DNA of 64,000 nucleotides, from contig CANGMI010000001.1 of assembly GCA_947455195.1 (NCBI GenBank), forward strand, positions 434,001-498,000, in the 5' to 3' direction. The DNA comes from Pseudomonadota bacterium. Its GTDB lineage: Bacteria > Pseudomonadota > Gammaproteobacteria > Burkholderiales > SG8-39. The translations under genes and the position numbers were made by a program. Shown here in pieces: positions 28,174 through 40,688 of the stretch. Every line of letters begins with the position of its first letter. Positions within the stretch are counted from its first letter, which is position 1. The notes beneath the pieces were generated by a model. The model searched no databases. It was not told the DNA's origin and worked only from the letters and a program-made list of their open reading frames with translations.

Positions 28174-28364
28174 GGAACGCCCAGACTGTCACCGCCGTTC
28201 AATCCTGCGATCGGGTCGGCCGGCCGGTACCGCGGGCAGACACTGGCCGATCGCCCCCTGCGGGTGCGCCTGACACCCCCATCGACCGGCCCGAGCCAGC
28301 ACCTGCGTGACCGCACGCTGGCCCGGCGCCCTCCCCAGCCACACAGAACCCACAGGACTCGCGC

Positions 28365-29996
28365 GTGCTCACCACCGAAGAAGTCACCATGCAGTTCGGC
28401 GCAAAACCGCTGTTCGAGAAGATCTCGGTGCGGTTCAACGACGGCAATCGCTACGGTCTGATTGGCGCCAATGGCGCCGGAAAGTCGACCTTCATGAAGA
28501 TTCTGGGCGGTGACCTCGAGCCCTCGGGCGGCAAGGTCTCGCTGCACCCTGGCCTGCGCATGGGGAAACTGCGGCAGAACCAGTTTGCTCATGAAGACGA
28601 GCGGGTTCTCGATGTGGTCATGATGGGCCACGACGCCATGTGGCAGGCCCGCGTGGAGCGCGACGCCATCTATGCCAACCCCGACGCCACCGACGATGAC
28701 TACATGCGGGCTGCCGAACTCGAGGCGCGCTTTGCCGAGTTCGATGGCTATACCGCGGAAGCCCGTGCCGGCGAACTGCTGAGCGGTGTCGGCATCGCCG
28801 AAGCGCTGCACGACGGCCCCATGAGTGCGGTGGCGCCCGGTTGGAAACTGCGTGTGCTGCTCGCGCAGGCGCTCTTTTCCGACCCGGACGTGCTGCTGCT
28901 CGACGAACCCACCAACAACCTGGACATCAACACCATTCGATGGCTCGAGGATGTGCTGAACGCGCGCTCGAGCACGATGGTGATCATCTCGCACGACCGG
29001 CACTTCCTCAATTCGGTCTGCACCCACATGGCCGATCTCGACTACGGCACGATTCGCACCTATCCGGGCAACTACGACGATTACATGCTTGCCTCGACCC
29101 AGGCCCGGGCACAACTCACCGCAGCCAACGCACGCGCCAAGGAAAAGGTTGCCGAACTGCAGGAGTTCGTGCGCCGGTTCTCGGCCAACAAGAGCAAGGC
29201 GCGCCAGGCCACGTCGCGCCAGAAGCAGATCGAGAAGATCCGCATCGAGGACGTCAAGCCGTCGAGCCGGCAGTACCCCTACATCCGCTTCGAGTTCGAC
29301 CCGAAGGAGATCATCCGGCGCGTGGCAATCCAGACTGCCGGACTGGTGCGCGGCTACTCCAGGCCCCTGTTTGGTCCCCTCGATCTCATCATCGAACCCG
29401 GCGAACGGGTCGCCATCATCGGCCCCAACGGCATCGGCAAGACGACGCTGCTGCGGGCATTGGCCGGCGTCGATGATGCCCAGTTGTCGATCAGCCGGGG
29501 GGCGGTGACGCGCGCCGAGAAAGCCCGTCTGGGCTACTGCGCCCAGGAGCATGCCGCCGAACTGGATGCCGACATGACCCTCGTGGAGTGGGTCAGCCAG
29601 TGGAAACAGGGTGACGAGGACGACCAGATCGTGCGTGCCACGCTCGGGCGGCTGCTCTTCACGGGCGATGACGGCGCGAAGGCCGTGCGGGTACTCTCGG
29701 GCGGCGAACAGCAGCGCATCGTCTTCGGGCGTCTGACGCTCGAACATCCAAACGTGCTGTTGATGGATGAGCCGACCAACCACCTCGACATGGAATCGAT
29801 CGAGTCACTCGACACCGCCCTTGCCAAGTATGAGGGCACCCTGGTTCTGGTATCGCACGATCGCCAGTTCGTGTCCTCGGTCGCCACACGCATTCTCGAG
29901 CTGAAGCCGGGTCCGACGCCCGATTCGCCCGCAACGCTGGTCGACTACACCGGCAGCTACGACGACTATCTGGCCTCGCAGGGCATCACGCCTTGA
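28365..29996 (+). CDS. ybiT: ABC-F family ATPase YbiT
   Basis: Soluble ABC-F protein with two ATPase domains and no membrane segment; the family acts on the ribosome. It has 543 residues from a GTG at 28365 ([20 protein letters not shown]), which lines up with E. coli YbiT. Walker A motifs are GANGAGKST (about 34-42) and GPNGIGKTT. The first signature is the degenerate [13 protein letters not shown] typical of YbiT and the second a normal LSGGEQQR. Walker B motifs are [11 protein letters not shown] and [11 protein letters not shown]. The 191-base gap upstream shows nothing I can name. Confidence 0.93.
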   Translation: MLTTEEVTMQFGAKPLFEKISVRFNDGNRYGLIGANGAGKSTFMKILGGDLEPSGGKVSLHPGLRMGKLRQNQFAHEDERVLDVVMMGHDAMWQARVERDAIYANPDATDDDYMRAAELEARFAEFDGYTAEARAGELLSGVGIAEALHDGPMSAVAPGWKLRVLLAQALFSDPDVLLLDEPTNNLDINTIRWLEDVLNARSSTMVIISHDRHFLNSVCTHMADLDYGTIRTYPGNYDDYMLASTQARAQLTAANARAKEKVAELQEFVRRFSANKSKARQATSRQKQIEKIRIEDVKPSSRQYPYIRFEFDPKEIIRRVAIQTAGLVRGYSRPLFGPLDLIIEPGERVAIIGPNGIGKTTLLRALAGVDDAQLSISRGAVTRAEKARLGYCAQEHAAELDADMTLVEWVSQWKQGDEDDQIVRATLGRLLFTGDDGAKAVRVLSGGEQQRIVFGRLTLEHPNVLLMDEPTNHLDMESIESLDTALAKYEGTLVLVSHDRQFVSSVATRILELKPGPTPDSPATLVDYTGSYDDYLASQGITP

Positions 29997-30093
29997 GACC
30001 GGCTGCACCCGGCCTCGCCGCATCCGTTGACAAGGCTCGGCCGCGTCAGTGTCGGTATGATCGAGTGATACGCCACTTCGCCCCGCCCGCCTG

Positions 30094-31185
30094 ATGCGCA
30101 TCGACAGCGAACCCGACTTCTCGCACGCGTCACCCGACCGGGTCGGCGTGGTGCTGGTGAATATCGGCACGCCGGCCGAACCGACGGCGCCGGCCGTGCG
30201 GCGATATCTCGGGCGGTTCCTGGCCGATCCGCGGGTGGTTGAAATTCCGCGCTGGCTTTGGCTGCCCCTGCTGCACGGGGTGATCCTCAACGTGCGTGCC
30301 CGCAAATCGGCCGCCAAGTACGCCGCGATCTGGCTCGACGAGGGCTCACCGCTCGAGGTTTACACCCGGGCACAGGCCGAACGGCTCGGCGAGCATCTGC
30401 GGGCAACCCATGGCGACCGGGTCATCGTCGCCCACGCCATGCGCTACAGCGACCCCGATGTCGATGCGGTTCTCGCGCGCCTGCGGGCGGCCGGTTGCAA
30501 CCACTTCGTGATCATTCCGCTCTACCCGCAGTACGCCGCCGCGACCACGGCCAGTTCGATGGATGCGGTGTTCGGCTTCATGCAGCGTCAGCGGCACCTG
30601 CCAGCCTTGCGGTTCGTGAAGCACTATCACGACCACCCGCGCTTCATCGCGGCGCTGGCCGCACGCGTGCGGGCTCACTGGGCGCAGAACGGCGAACCCG
30701 AGGTGCTGCTGATGAGCTTTCACGGCCTGCCGCGACGCTCGCTCGACCTGGGGGATCCCTACCACTGCGAGTGCATGAAGACCGCCCGGTTGCTGGCCGA
30801 AGCGCTCGGACTTGCTCGTGACCGCTGGACCGTGAGCTTCCAGTCGCGCTTCGGCGCCAACCGGTGGCTGGAGCCTTACACGATCGAGGTCGTGCGCAGC
30901 CTCGCCGCGCGGGGCGTGCGCCGGCTCGATGTCGTGGCCCCGAGCTTTGTCTCCGACTGCCTCGAAACCCTCGAGGAAATCGGCATCGAGATCCGTGACG
31001 AGTTTCTCGAAGCGGGAGGCGAGCGGTTCTCGGCCATCCCCTGTCTCAACCAGGATGCCGCCTGGATCGAAGCGCTCGCCGACATGGCCGAGCGCGAGAT
31101 GGCCGGATGGGTGCCGATGACCGACGCCCATGCACTGCAGGAACGCGCCGCGCGCGCCGCCAGCATGGGCGCACCGGGTCACTGA
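30094..31185 (+). CDS. hemH: Ferrochelatase
   Basis: Inserts Fe(II) into protoporphyrin IX, the last step of haem synthesis. It has 363 residues. [14 protein letters not shown] at the N-terminus, [26 protein letters not shown] and the catalytic histidine motif [12 protein letters not shown] are clear, as is [14 protein letters not shown] with the active-site Glu region. A perfect TTGACA (30027) and TATGAT (30056) lie upstream but are 23 bases apart, so I do not call them a promoter. Confidence 0.96.
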   Translation: MRIDSEPDFSHASPDRVGVVLVNIGTPAEPTAPAVRRYLGRFLADPRVVEIPRWLWLPLLHGVILNVRARKSAAKYAAIWLDEGSPLEVYTRAQAERLGEHLRATHGDRVIVAHAMRYSDPDVDAVLARLRAAGCNHFVIIPLYPQYAAATTASSMDAVFGFMQRQRHLPALRFVKHYHDHPRFIAALAARVRAHWAQNGEPEVLLMSFHGLPRRSLDLGDPYHCECMKTARLLAEALGLARDRWTVSFQSRFGANRWLEPYTIEVVRSLAARGVRRLDVVAPSFVSDCLETLEEIGIEIRDEFLEAGGERFSAIPCLNQDAAWIEALADMAEREMAGWVPMTDAHALQERAARAASMGAPGH

Positions 31186-31239
31186 TCGCCCGGTCACGCC
31201 GGCCAGCCAGGCCCGATGCGGGAATTTTCGGTGGCAGGC

Positions 31240-31267
31240 CTTGAAACCGCCTGAATCGTCCCAACAC
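31240..31267 (+). promoter_or_regulatory. Probable sigma-32 heat-shock promoter of grpE
   Basis: A perfect CTTGAAA (31240-31246) is followed after 13 bases by CCCAACAC (31260-31267), a partial match to the CCCCATNT -10 element. The grpE ATG is 31 bases further on. Heat-shock control of grpE is well established in proteobacteria; the -35 match is strong and the -10 moderate. Confidence 0.6.
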
Positions 31268-31297
31268 TCGACTGCGTCTTCACGGAGTTTCAGGCAC

Positions 31298-31831
31298 ATG
31301 GATCAGAATTCGAACAACGCCGACCCGGCGAGCAGCCCGACAGCCGCTGACGAGTCGCAGGCGACCGCCACCCCGACGCTCGAGGAGCGACTGGCGGCTG
31401 CCGAGGCCAAGGCCTCGGAGCACTACGACGCCTTCCTGCGCGCTCGCGCCGAGGGCGAGAACATCCGGCGGCGATCGCAGGATGAGATCTCCAAGGCACA
31501 CAAGTTCGCGGTCGAGAGCTTTGCTGCAGAACTGATCGCCGTCAAGGACAGTCTCGAAGCCGCGCTCGTCAGCACCGAGACCGACGCCGAAGCGATGCGC
31601 TCCGGGGTAGAACTCACCCTGCGACAGTTGCGCGCAGCCTTCGACAAGGGCGGGGTGCGCGAAATCGACCCCGCAGGCGAACGCTTCGATCCGAACCGGC
31701 ACCAGGCCATCAGTGCCATCCCGTCAGACCAGGAACCCAACACCGTCGTCGGCGTCCTGCAGAAAGGGTACCTCATCGCCGAGCGTACGCTGCGGCCGGC
31801 GCTGGTCACCGTCGCACGCAAGCCCGACTGA
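31298..31831 (+). CDS. grpE: Nucleotide exchange factor GrpE
   Basis: Releases ADP from DnaK and acts as a thermosensor. The ATG at 31298 ([10 protein letters not shown]) gives 177 residues. An acidic, disordered N-terminus is followed by a long coiled coil ([32 protein letters not shown]) and a C-terminal beta domain with [11 protein letters not shown] and [20 protein letters not shown]. It lies just upstream of dnaK; each gene appears to have its own heat-shock promoter. Confidence 0.96.
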   Translation: MDQNSNNADPASSPTAADESQATATPTLEERLAAAEAKASEHYDAFLRARAEGENIRRRSQDEISKAHKFAVESFAAELIAVKDSLEAALVSTETDAEAMRSGVELTLRQLRAAFDKGGVREIDPAGERFDPNRHQAISAIPSDQEPNTVVGVLQKGYLIAERTLRPALVTVARKPD

Positions 31832-31891
31832 AGACGGTCGGGCAGCACCGGGGCCATCGGCGCTGCGTTTGCGCCAGACCGGCGCGCTGCG

Positions 31892-31919
31892 CTTGAATCG
31901 GCGGCCAGCGCCCCCACCT
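31892..31919 (+). promoter_or_regulatory. Probable sigma-32 heat-shock promoter of dnaK
   Basis: CTTGAAT (31892-31898, 6/7 to CTTGAAA), a 13-base spacer and CCCCACCT (31912-31919, 6/7 to CCCCATNT) form a strong sigma-32-type promoter. The dnaK ATG is 53 bases after it. It sits in the 140-base gap between grpE and dnaK. Confidence 0.75.
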
Positions 31920-31971
31920 GCCCGACATCGCTCGATACAACCGAATCACCGGACATCAAGGACAGCACATC

Positions 31972-33915
<1,944 letters not shown>

Positions 33916-33941
33916 GCCTTGATCGGCAGCCGCTCGAGGCA

Positions 33942-33973
33942 GGCCGGGAGCGGCAGAGCTCCCGGCCTTTTTT
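33942..33973 (+). terminator. Rho-independent terminator after dnaK
   Basis: Perfect 10-bp stem GGCCGGGAGC (33942-33951) and GCTCCCGGCC (33958-33967) with a 6-base loop, followed by six T (33968-33973). It starts 27 bases after the dnaK stop and lies before dnaJ. Confidence 0.92.
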
Positions 33974-34024
33974 CACTTTCCGGGGCAGGACTCGCACCTG
34001 CGCCGGCACGATCGAATGGGCAAC

Positions 34025-35155
34025 ATGGCAAAGCGTGACTACTACGAAGTACTGGGCGTGCCGCGCGACGCGGACGAGGATGCGATCAAGAAGGCCTATC
34101 GCAAGCTGGCCATGAAATTTCACCCCGACCGGAACCCGGACGACAAGTCGGCCGAGGAGAAGTTCAAGGAGGTGAAGGAAGCCTACGAAGTGCTCACCGA
34201 TGCCGGCAAGCGCGGTGCCTACGACCGGTTCGGCCATGCGGGTGTCGACCAGCAGAACGCTGCTGGCGCCGGTGCTGGCGCCGGCTTTGGCAGCTTCTCG
34301 GAAGCCTTCGGTGACATCTTCGGCGACATCTTCGGCGGTGGCAATCGGGGGGGTGGACGTTCGGGTGTGTACCGGGGCGCCGACCTGCGCTACGACATGG
34401 AAATCACCCTCGAGCAGGCCGCCCGCGGCACCGAGACGAAGATTCGCATTCCCTCGACCGAATCCTGTACGGCCTGCCACGGCAGCGGCGCCAAGCCTGG
34501 CACCCAGCCCAAGACCTGCCCGACCTGCAATGGTGCCGGTCAGGTCCGTGTCTCGCAGGGATTCTTCTCGATCCAGCAGACCTGCCCCGCCTGCCATGGT
34601 GGCGGGAAGGTGAATGCCGACCCGTGCGTCACGTGTCATGGCGCCGGCCGTCTCAAGACGCAAAAGACCCTGTCCGTGAAGATTCCGGCGGGCGTCGATG
34701 AGGGTGATCGCATCCGCCTCACCGGCGAGGGCGAACCCGGCGTCAATGGTGGTCCACCCGGCGATCTCTACGTGCAGATGAAGGTGAAGGAGCACGCGGT
34801 CTTCCAGCGCGAGGGCAACGACCTGCACTGCGAGATGCCGGTTCGATTCACCACGGCTGCGCTCGGTGGGGAGATCGAGTTGCCCACGCTCGATGGCTCG
34901 GCCCAGATCCGCATCCCGTCAGAAACCCAGAGCGGAAAGACCTTCCGGCTGCGCGGCAAGGGCATCAAGGGCCTGCGCGCAGCACAACCCGGTGACCTCT
35001 TCTGCCACGTCGTCATCGAGACCCCGGTCAACCTCACCGATCGCCAACGCGAATTGCTGCGCGAGTTCGAAACGCTGACGGCCAAGGGCGGCGAGCAGCA
35101 CAATCCGCGGTCGAAGTCGTGGGTCGATCGGGTACGAGCGTTCTTCGCAGGCTGA
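34025..35155 (+). CDS. dnaJ: Chaperone protein DnaJ (Hsp40)
   Basis: Co-chaperone that stimulates DnaK. I chose the ATG at 34025 ([11 protein letters not shown]) by homology; an in-frame ATG at 34016 would add MGN. It has 376 residues: J-domain with HPD at 33-35, a Gly/Phe-rich region with repeated [11 protein letters not shown]-like sequence, then four zinc motifs ([32 protein letters not shown]), and a C-terminal client-binding part. It lies beyond the dnaK terminator with no promoter I can identify, so it may depend on read-through. Confidence 0.97.
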   Translation: MAKRDYYEVLGVPRDADEDAIKKAYRKLAMKFHPDRNPDDKSAEEKFKEVKEAYEVLTDAGKRGAYDRFGHAGVDQQNAAGAGAGAGFGSFSEAFGDIFGDIFGGGNRGGGRSGVYRGADLRYDMEITLEQAARGTETKIRIPSTESCTACHGSGAKPGTQPKTCPTCNGAGQVRVSQGFFSIQQTCPACHGGGKVNADPCVTCHGAGRLKTQKTLSVKIPAGVDEGDRIRLTGEGEPGVNGGPPGDLYVQMKVKEHAVFQREGNDLHCEMPVRFTTAALGGEIELPTLDGSAQIRIPSETQSGKTFRLRGKGIKGLRAAQPGDLFCHVVIETPVNLTDRQRELLREFETLTAKGGEQHNPRSKSWVDRVRAFFAG

Positions 35156-35157
35156 AC

Positions 35158-36528
35158 TCAGGCACGCCGCCAGGTCGTGCCCGCGGCCGAATCCTCGAGG
35201 ATGACACCGGCCGCCTTCAGTGCATCTCGCACGGCGTCGGCCCGCGCAAAGTCGCGTGCTCGCTTGGCGGCAGCGCGCTCTTCGATGCGGGCAGCGATGG
35301 CTTCCTCGTCGAGGCCGTTCGACTCGGTGCTGCTTTGCAAAAACACCGCTGGATCGCGTTCGAGCAGACCGATGAGACGGCCGAGTCCGGCCAGCACCGG
35401 CGCCAGCGCCGACTCACCCCGATTGATCCGGGCGGCCAGATCGAACAAGGCCGCCACCGCGATCGGCGTATTGAAGTCATCATCGAGCGCCGCCTTGAAC
35501 GCAGCTGCCTCGGATACCTGCCAGTCGACGACCGGATTCTCCACCACCCCTGCCGACCGCAAGGCGGTATAGAGCCGGCTGAGGCCCTGACGGGCGTCGT
35601 CCAGATGTTGATCGGAGTAGTTGAGCGGGCTCCGGTAATGAGCGCGCAGGATGAAGAAGCGCACCACTTCCGCATCGTAGCGGGTGAGCACATCCCGAAT
35701 GGTGAAGAAGTTGCCGAGCGACTTCGACATCTTCTCGTCATCGACCCGGACAAAGCCGTTGTGCATCCAGAGGTTGACGAAGGGCGAACCGCTCGCCCCT
35801 TCGGACTGCGCGATCTCGTTCTCGTGGTGGGGAAACTGCAGATCGGCCCCACCACCATGAATATCGAAATGGTTACCGAGCAGGTCGCATGACATGGCCG
35901 AACACTCGATGTGCCACCCGGGCCGGCCCGGGCCGAAATCGGAGGGCCACGCCGGCTCGCCCTCGCGAGCATGCTTCCAGAGCACGAAGTCGAGCGGATC
36001 CTGCTTCGTCGAGTCGACTTCGACCCGCTCACCGGCACGAAGGTCCTCGAGCGACTTGCCCGACAATCGGCCGTAGCCTTCGAATCGCCGCACCGAAAAA
36101 TTGACATCGCCCCCCGCTGCACGATAGGCCAGTCCGCGCTGCTCGAGCGTATCGATCATCGACAGCATCTGCGGCAGATAGGCCGTCGCCCGCGGCTCGT
36201 GATCGGGCTTCTGTACCCCCAGGCGCGCAGCGTCTTCGTCCATCGCGGCAATGAATCGCTCGGTGAGCGCACCGATCGACTCGCCGTTCTCGACCGCCCG
36301 ACGGATGATCTTGTCATCGATATCGGTGATGTTGCGCACGTAGGTGAGGCGGTAGCCGCTCGCACGCAGCCAGCGCTGCACCAGATCGAACACCACCATC
36401 ACCCGGGCGTGGCCGAGATGGCAATAGTCGTAGACCGTCATGCCGCAGACATACATCCGCACGTGGCCGGGGTCGATGGGGCGAAAGGTTTCCTTTCGCC
36501 GGCTCAGGGTGTTGTAGATCTCGAGCAT
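35158..36528 (-). CDS. cysS: Cysteinyl-tRNA synthetase
   Basis: Class I aminoacyl-tRNA synthetase that charges tRNA-Cys. The ATG at 36528 ([11 protein letters not shown]) gives 456 residues, the family norm; the open frame upstream is only antisense to the TPR gene. The HIGH-type motif is HLGH at 37-40, zinc ligands include C28 and C209 with HHENE near 234-238, and KMSKS is at 266-270. It is convergent with dnaJ (2-base gap) and divergent from the TPR gene. Confidence 0.97.
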   Translation of the reverse strand: MLEIYNTLSRRKETFRPIDPGHVRMYVCGMTVYDYCHLGHARVMVVFDLVQRWLRASGYRLTYVRNITDIDDKIIRRAVENGESIGALTERFIAAMDEDAARLGVQKPDHEPRATAYLPQMLSMIDTLEQRGLAYRAAGGDVNFSVRRFEGYGRLSGKSLEDLRAGERVEVDSTKQDPLDFVLWKHAREGEPAWPSDFGPGRPGWHIECSAMSCDLLGNHFDIHGGGADLQFPHHENEIAQSEGASGSPFVNLWMHNGFVRVDDEKMSKSLGNFFTIRDVLTRYDAEVVRFFILRAHYRSPLNYSDQHLDDARQGLSRLYTALRSAGVVENPVVDWQVSEAAAFKAALDDDFNTPIAVAALFDLAARINRGESALAPVLAGLGRLIGLLERDPAVFLQSSTESNGLDEEAIAARIEERAAAKRARDFARADAVRDALKAAGVILEDSAAGTTWRRA

Positions 36529-36601
36529 GTGGTATCGGCTAGAATCGGCATCCGGGCGACGCTCGTCGCTTTTCGAGCGGCTGTCGCGCACAAGACCCGC
36601 C

Positions 36602-37273
36602 ATGGTATCCCAGAACAGCTCACTGACCAGCCCCCGTACCTGCGCCCGCCCGTGGTCGGCCGCCGGTGCGCTTCTCATCGCGCTGGCGGCAGCCCTGCAG
36701 GGTGCACTGGCCCAGTCACCGGCCATCCCGACCCCGTATACCGCACCCGATGCGGCAACGGCGGCGGTGCAATCACTGCCGGCCGGCATCCGCGCGATCG
36801 ATCGACAGCGCCGCGAAGGCCACCCCGAGGATGCCCTGAAAGCAGCCGATGCCTGGATCGCCAGCCACCCCGAGGACACCGCAGGTCCGTTCATGCGCGG
36901 GCTGGCGCTGGCCGATCTGGGGCGCCTCGATGAAGCCATCGCAACCCTCGAGGCACTCGCCAACGCACACCCCGAACTGGACCAACCCCTGAACAACCTC
37001 GCCGTGCTGCATGCACGCCGGGGTGCACTCGATCGGGCTCGCGAAGCGTTGGAACAGGCTCTTCGGGCAAATCCGAAGAACACGATCGCGCTGGCCAACC
37101 TGGCCGACCTGCACCTGCGGCTGGCGATCGACGCCTACCAGCAGCTGACCAGACTCGACCCCACCCACCTGACCGCCGCCCGCAACCTGCTCAAGCTGCG
37201 GGAATTGCCCGCCCTTGCAGGGCGCACTCCCGGCCAGAGCACCACCCAACCCGCACCGGAGACTCCCCGATGA
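36602..37273 (+). CDS. Secreted tetratricopeptide-repeat protein
   Basis: The ATG at 36602 gives 223 residues with an N-terminal signal peptide (hydrophobic core [14 protein letters not shown], likely cleavage after ALA near residue 37). The mature part has TPR-like helical pairs: [49 protein letters not shown] and [26 protein letters not shown]. It probably acts as a periplasmic scaffold. It overlaps ppiA by 4 bases (ATGA), suggesting a functional link with the peptidyl-prolyl isomerase. No catalytic motif is visible. Confidence 0.82.
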   Translation: MVSQNSSLTSPRTCARPWSAAGALLIALAAALQGALAQSPAIPTPYTAPDAATAAVQSLPAGIRAIDRQRREGHPEDALKAADAWIASHPEDTAGPFMRGLALADLGRLDEAIATLEALANAHPELDQPLNNLAVLHARRGALDRAREALEQALRANPKNTIALANLADLHLRLAIDAYQQLTRLDPTHLTAARNLLKLRELPALAGRTPGQSTTQPAPETPR

Positions 37274-37938
37274 ACTTCGCCCCACTTGCACGACTGGCCA
37301 CCCGCCATGCCGCAGGCCGCCCGATCACGACCGCCCTCCTTGGTGCCACGCTCTGCCTGCTCTCGCCGCAAGGCGCCCTCGCCGCCGACAATCCGACTGC
37401 CGAACTGAAGACCAGCAAAGGCGTTATCGTGGTGGAGCTGCTGGCCGACAAGGCACCCAAGAGCGTCGCAAACTTCATCCGTTATGCCCGTGAAGGCCAC
37501 TACAACGCCACGATCTTCCACCGCGTGATCGCGGGTTTTGTCGTGCAGGGGGGCGGATTCGACGCGAAAATGACCCAGAAATCCACCCATGCGCCCATCG
37601 CCAATGAAGCCGGCAACGGGGTTTCCAACGAACGCGGTACGCTGGCGATGGCTCGCACCATGGACCCTGACTCGGCAACCTCGCAGTTCTACATCAACCT
37701 GGCCGACAACAGCCCGGCCCTGAACCGCGCCGGGCCGCAGCGTCCGGGCTACGCGGTCTTCGCCCGTGTGGTGAAGGGCATGGATGTGGTCGACTCGATC
37801 GCTGGCGTGCAGACCACGCGTGTGGGGCCGTACAGCGATGTACCTGCAACCCCCATCCTGCTGCAGTCGGTCACCATCAGCGGCAACGAGCGCGCCGCCG
37901 GACAAGCGGCTCCCGCGGCCGCGTCCGAAACACGCTGA
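37270..37938 (+). CDS. ppiA: Periplasmic peptidyl-prolyl cis-trans isomerase (cyclophilin A type)
   Basis: 222 residues with a signal peptide (about 1-38, cleavage near ALAAD) followed by a cyclophilin domain. [36 protein letters not shown], and [21 protein letters not shown] are the cyclophilin active-site segments. It probably speeds folding of exported proteins. Translation is likely coupled to the TPR gene, and a cytoplasmic paralogue follows 95 bases on. Confidence 0.92.
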   Translation: MNFAPLARLATRHAAGRPITTALLGATLCLLSPQGALAADNPTAELKTSKGVIVVELLADKAPKSVANFIRYAREGHYNATIFHRVIAGFVVQGGGFDAKMTQKSTHAPIANEAGNGVSNERGTLAMARTMDPDSATSQFYINLADNSPALNRAGPQRPGYAVFARVVKGMDVVDSIAGVQTTRVGPYSDVPATPILLQSVTISGNERAAGQAAPAAASETR

Positions 37939-38033
37939 GTGCGCTGCGCGGGCAGCGCAGGCATCGCCCCGGCACGCGCACACGGAACCGCACCAACACC
38001 CCACCCCCCTTTTCCAACCCGAAGGACATCATC

Positions 38034-38525
38034 GTGGTCAATTTTGAAACCAGCCTTGGCACCATCTCGATCGAACTGGATGCCGAGCACGCACCGGAGA
38101 CGGTCGCCAACTTTCTGGTCTACGTGAGCGAAGGCCACTACGACGGCACGATCTTTCACCGGGTCATCGATCGATTCATGATCCAGGGTGGCGGCTTCGA
38201 TGCAGCAATGAAGCAGAGATCGACCCGTGCACCGATCAGGAACGAGGCCAACAACGGTCTTGCCAACACGCACTACTCGATCGCGATGGCCCGGACATCG
38301 GATCCGCATTCGGCGAGCGCGCAGTTCTTCATCAATACGGCCGACAACGACTTCCTGAATCACCGCACTGAGACACCCGATGGCTGGGGCTACTGCGTGT
38401 TCGGCCGCGTCGTGGCGGGGGAAGACGTCGTCGACACGATCGGCAAGGTGGCTACCACCAGCCGTGGATTCCACCAGGACGTGCCGGCCGAGGCCGTGAC
38501 GATCGTCCGGGCAACGGTGGTCTGA
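38034..38525 (+). CDS. ppiB: Cytoplasmic peptidyl-prolyl cis-trans isomerase (cyclophilin B)
   Basis: 163 residues from a GTG at 38034 ([16 protein letters not shown]) with GAAGGA upstream, no signal peptide. It matches E. coli PpiB closely: [56 protein letters not shown] and [11 protein letters not shown]. Tandem periplasmic and cytoplasmic cyclophilins next to cysS and lpxH are a common arrangement in betaproteobacteria. Confidence 0.95.
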   Translation: MVNFETSLGTISIELDAEHAPETVANFLVYVSEGHYDGTIFHRVIDRFMIQGGGFDAAMKQRSTRAPIRNEANNGLANTHYSIAMARTSDPHSASAQFFINTADNDFLNHRTETPDGWGYCVFGRVVAGEDVVDTIGKVATTSRGFHQDVPAEAVTIVRATVV

Positions 38526-38562
38526 GCATACCCGGGCCAACCACGACATCAGGACAGGTGCG

Positions 38563-39510
38563 ATGAGCACAGGCGGGGTCATCGGCGGTACGACCCTGCT
38601 GATATCCGACCTGCACCTGGCCATCGATGGCCCGGGCATCGCCGAGCGTTTCATCCGGTTCCTGCACGGGCCTGCCCGCGAGGCCGATGCCCTGTACATC
38701 CTGGGCGACCTCTTTGAGGTGTGGATCGGTGATGACGACACCGGCAACGCCTTCAACGAGTCGATTCTGACCGAACTTGCCCACCTGGCGCGATCGGGGG
38801 TTGCCGTCCATTTCACGCGCGGCAATCGCGACTTCCTGTGCGGACGGGCCTCGGCACGCCGCGCGGGCTGGCAGTTGCTCGGCGATGAGACCCTGCTCGG
38901 CGTCGGGCACACGACCGCCTCGTCGGCCGCTGAAGCCACGCTGCCGGCACAGGAGCGCCAGACGGTCAACGATACGACGCTCCTGCTGATGCATGGCGAC
39001 ACGCTGTGCACCGAGGATCACGCCTACCAGCGTTTCAGGGCCATCACGCACCATGGCCTGGTCAGGGCAGCGTTTCTGTGCCTGCCGCTCGCATGGCGCC
39101 AGCGCATCGCGCGGCGCCTTCGCCAGCGCAGCATCGCGCATCAGACCGGCTCGAGTACCCCACTGGGCGACGTCAGCGAACGTGCCGTGATCGAGCGCTT
39201 CCGCGCGAGCGGTGCATCACTCATGATTCACGGCCACACCCACCGCCCGGCGCGCCACGATCTGAGCATCGACGGTCGGCCCTGCGTGCGCTGGGTCCTG
39301 CCCGACTGGACCGAATCGCGAGGCGGCTATCTCGCCCTCGAACCCGGCCAGTCGCCACGAATGGTCTGGCTCGATGCGTCGAACGACTCCTCAGACGAGC
39401 GCGTCGAGCCCGCGGGCAATGTCGCGCCGGATGTCGGCGAACGACTCGAGCCCGACTGCGACACGCAACAGGCCCTCACCAATGCCGGCGCGGGCACGCG
39501 CTTCGGGTGA
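38563..39510 (+). CDS. lpxH: UDP-2,3-diacylglucosamine diphosphatase LpxH with C-terminal extension
   Basis: Calcineurin-like metallophosphatase of lipid A synthesis that releases UMP to give lipid X. It has 315 residues against about 240-250 for the family. Metal-site motifs are complete: DLHL (D16, H18), GDLFEVWIGDD, GNRDFL, MHGD and HGHTHRP. Extra length comes from an insert around residues 112-136 and a tail of about 40 residues after WLDASND. That tail overlaps the 3' end of convergent metZ by 120 bases and looks like read-through sequence, not a domain. Confidence 0.93.
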   Translation: MSTGGVIGGTTLLISDLHLAIDGPGIAERFIRFLHGPAREADALYILGDLFEVWIGDDDTGNAFNESILTELAHLARSGVAVHFTRGNRDFLCGRASARRAGWQLLGDETLLGVGHTTASSAAEATLPAQERQTVNDTTLLLMHGDTLCTEDHAYQRFRAITHHGLVRAAFLCLPLAWRQRIARRLRQRSIAHQTGSSTPLGDVSERAVIERFRASGASLMIHGHTHRPARHDLSIDGRPCVRWVLPDWTESRGGYLALEPGQSPRMVWLDASNDSSDERVEPAGNVAPDVGERLEPDCDTQQALTNAGAGTRFG

Positions 39511-40602
39511 GATGCGACCATGGGTTGTCGTCGCCGGGTGGGTGATGGTGGTCTTCGTATCGCCCAGGTTGGCCGTGATCGAGATGAGTCGGGTGCCATC
39601 GACGACACGCCATGCCGCCTCACGGCCGCCCTTGACTTCGAACGACACGATGGCACCCCCGGTTCGCTGCTGGCGCATCGCCAGCGCATGTTGCGGATGC
39701 GATGCCAGGCCGGGGTGAAACACCCGGGCTACCGCCGGATGCGACTCCAGCCATTGGGCCAGTTCGAGCGCTCGCGCGCTCTGTGCCTGCATCCGGATGT
39801 CGAGCGTTTCCATGCCCTTGGTGATGACCCAGGCATTGAAGGCCGACAGGGTAGGGCCCGCGGTGCGCAGGAAAGGCACCAGCTTCTCGTTGATGAGCGC
39901 CTTGCTGCCGACCACGGCGCCCCCGAGTACGCGCCCCTGCCCATCGAGATACTTCGTCGCCGAGTGGATGACCAGGTCGGCGCCCAGGTCGAGCGGACGC
40001 TGCAGCGCCGGCGAGCAGAAACAGTTGTCGACAGCCAGCAGGGCACCCGCCGCATGGGACAGCGATGCAATGGCTGCAATGTCGAAAACGTCGGTGAGCG
40101 GATTGGAAGGTGTCTCGAGAAAGACCAGTTGCGCGCCCTCTGCCAGCGCCTTCTCCCAGGCGTCGAGTCCGGTACCGTCAACGTAGGTCGTGTGAACGCC
40201 GAATCGGCCCAGAATGGTACTGAACAACTGGATCGTGGCGCCAAAGACGCTCGAGGAACACACGACATGATCGCCCGCCTTGAGCGTTGCCATCGCCACG
40301 CTGAGAATGGCTGACATGCCCGAGGCAGTGGCGAGCGCGGCTTCGCCACCCTCGAGGGCTGCGAGTCGTTCCTCGAACATGGTCACGGTCGGATTGGTAA
40401 AACGCGAATAGACATTGCCGGGTGAGCCCTGCGTGAAGCGGGCAGCCGCCTCGGCAGCCGAGTCGAATACAAAACTCGAGGTGAGGTACATCGCCTCGGC
40501 ATGCTCGCCGAACTGGCTGCGTACCTGACCGGCGCGCACGGCGCGCGTGGCGATGTCGGTATCGGTGAGATCGATCGTTCTCGTGGAGAGCTTGTCGGTC
40601 AT
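39391..40602 (-). CDS. metZ: O-succinylhomoserine sulfhydrylase
   Basis: PLP enzyme of the Cys/Met gamma-lyase family that makes homocysteine directly from O-succinylhomoserine and sulfide. It has 403 residues. VYSRFTNPTVTMFEERLAALEG, VFLETPSNPLTDVFDI and the PLP lysine motif IHSATKYLDGQG are clear, and the C-terminal VGLESFADIRRDIARGL is normal. It follows purF (86-base gap) at the end of the biosynthetic block. O-acetylhomoserine use cannot be excluded from sequence. Confidence 0.93.
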   Translation of the reverse strand: MTDKLSTRTIDLTDTDIATRAVRAGQVRSQFGEHAEAMYLTSSFVFDSAAEAAARFTQGSPGNVYSRFTNPTVTMFEERLAALEGGEAALATASGMSAILSVAMATLKAGDHVVCSSSVFGATIQLFSTILGRFGVHTTYVDGTGLDAWEKALAEGAQLVFLETPSNPLTDVFDIAAIASLSHAAGALLAVDNCFCSPALQRPLDLGADLVIHSATKYLDGQGRVLGGAVVGSKALINEKLVPFLRTAGPTLSAFNAWVITKGMETLDIRMQAQSARALELAQWLESHPAVARVFHPGLASHPQHALAMRQQRTGGAIVSFEVKGGREAAWRVVDGTRLISITANLGDTKTTITHPATTTHGRISPEARARAGIGEGLLRVAVGLESFADIRRDIARGLDALV

Positions 40603-40688
40603 GGCTGCTCGAATCGGTAAGAGAAAGGTTTCAACAATCGGGCCGCGAGCACCGGGCTCACGGCAGGACGCGGCGCGCCAGACGCTGA

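Noticed and set aside
30027-30061. TTGACA and TATGAT as a hemH promoter
   Set aside because: The spacer is 23 bases, outside the usable range for sigma-70.
38563-39510. Two-domain fusion in LpxH because of its 315-residue length
   Set aside because: The extra parts are a low-complexity insert and an antisense read-through tail; no second domain is visible.
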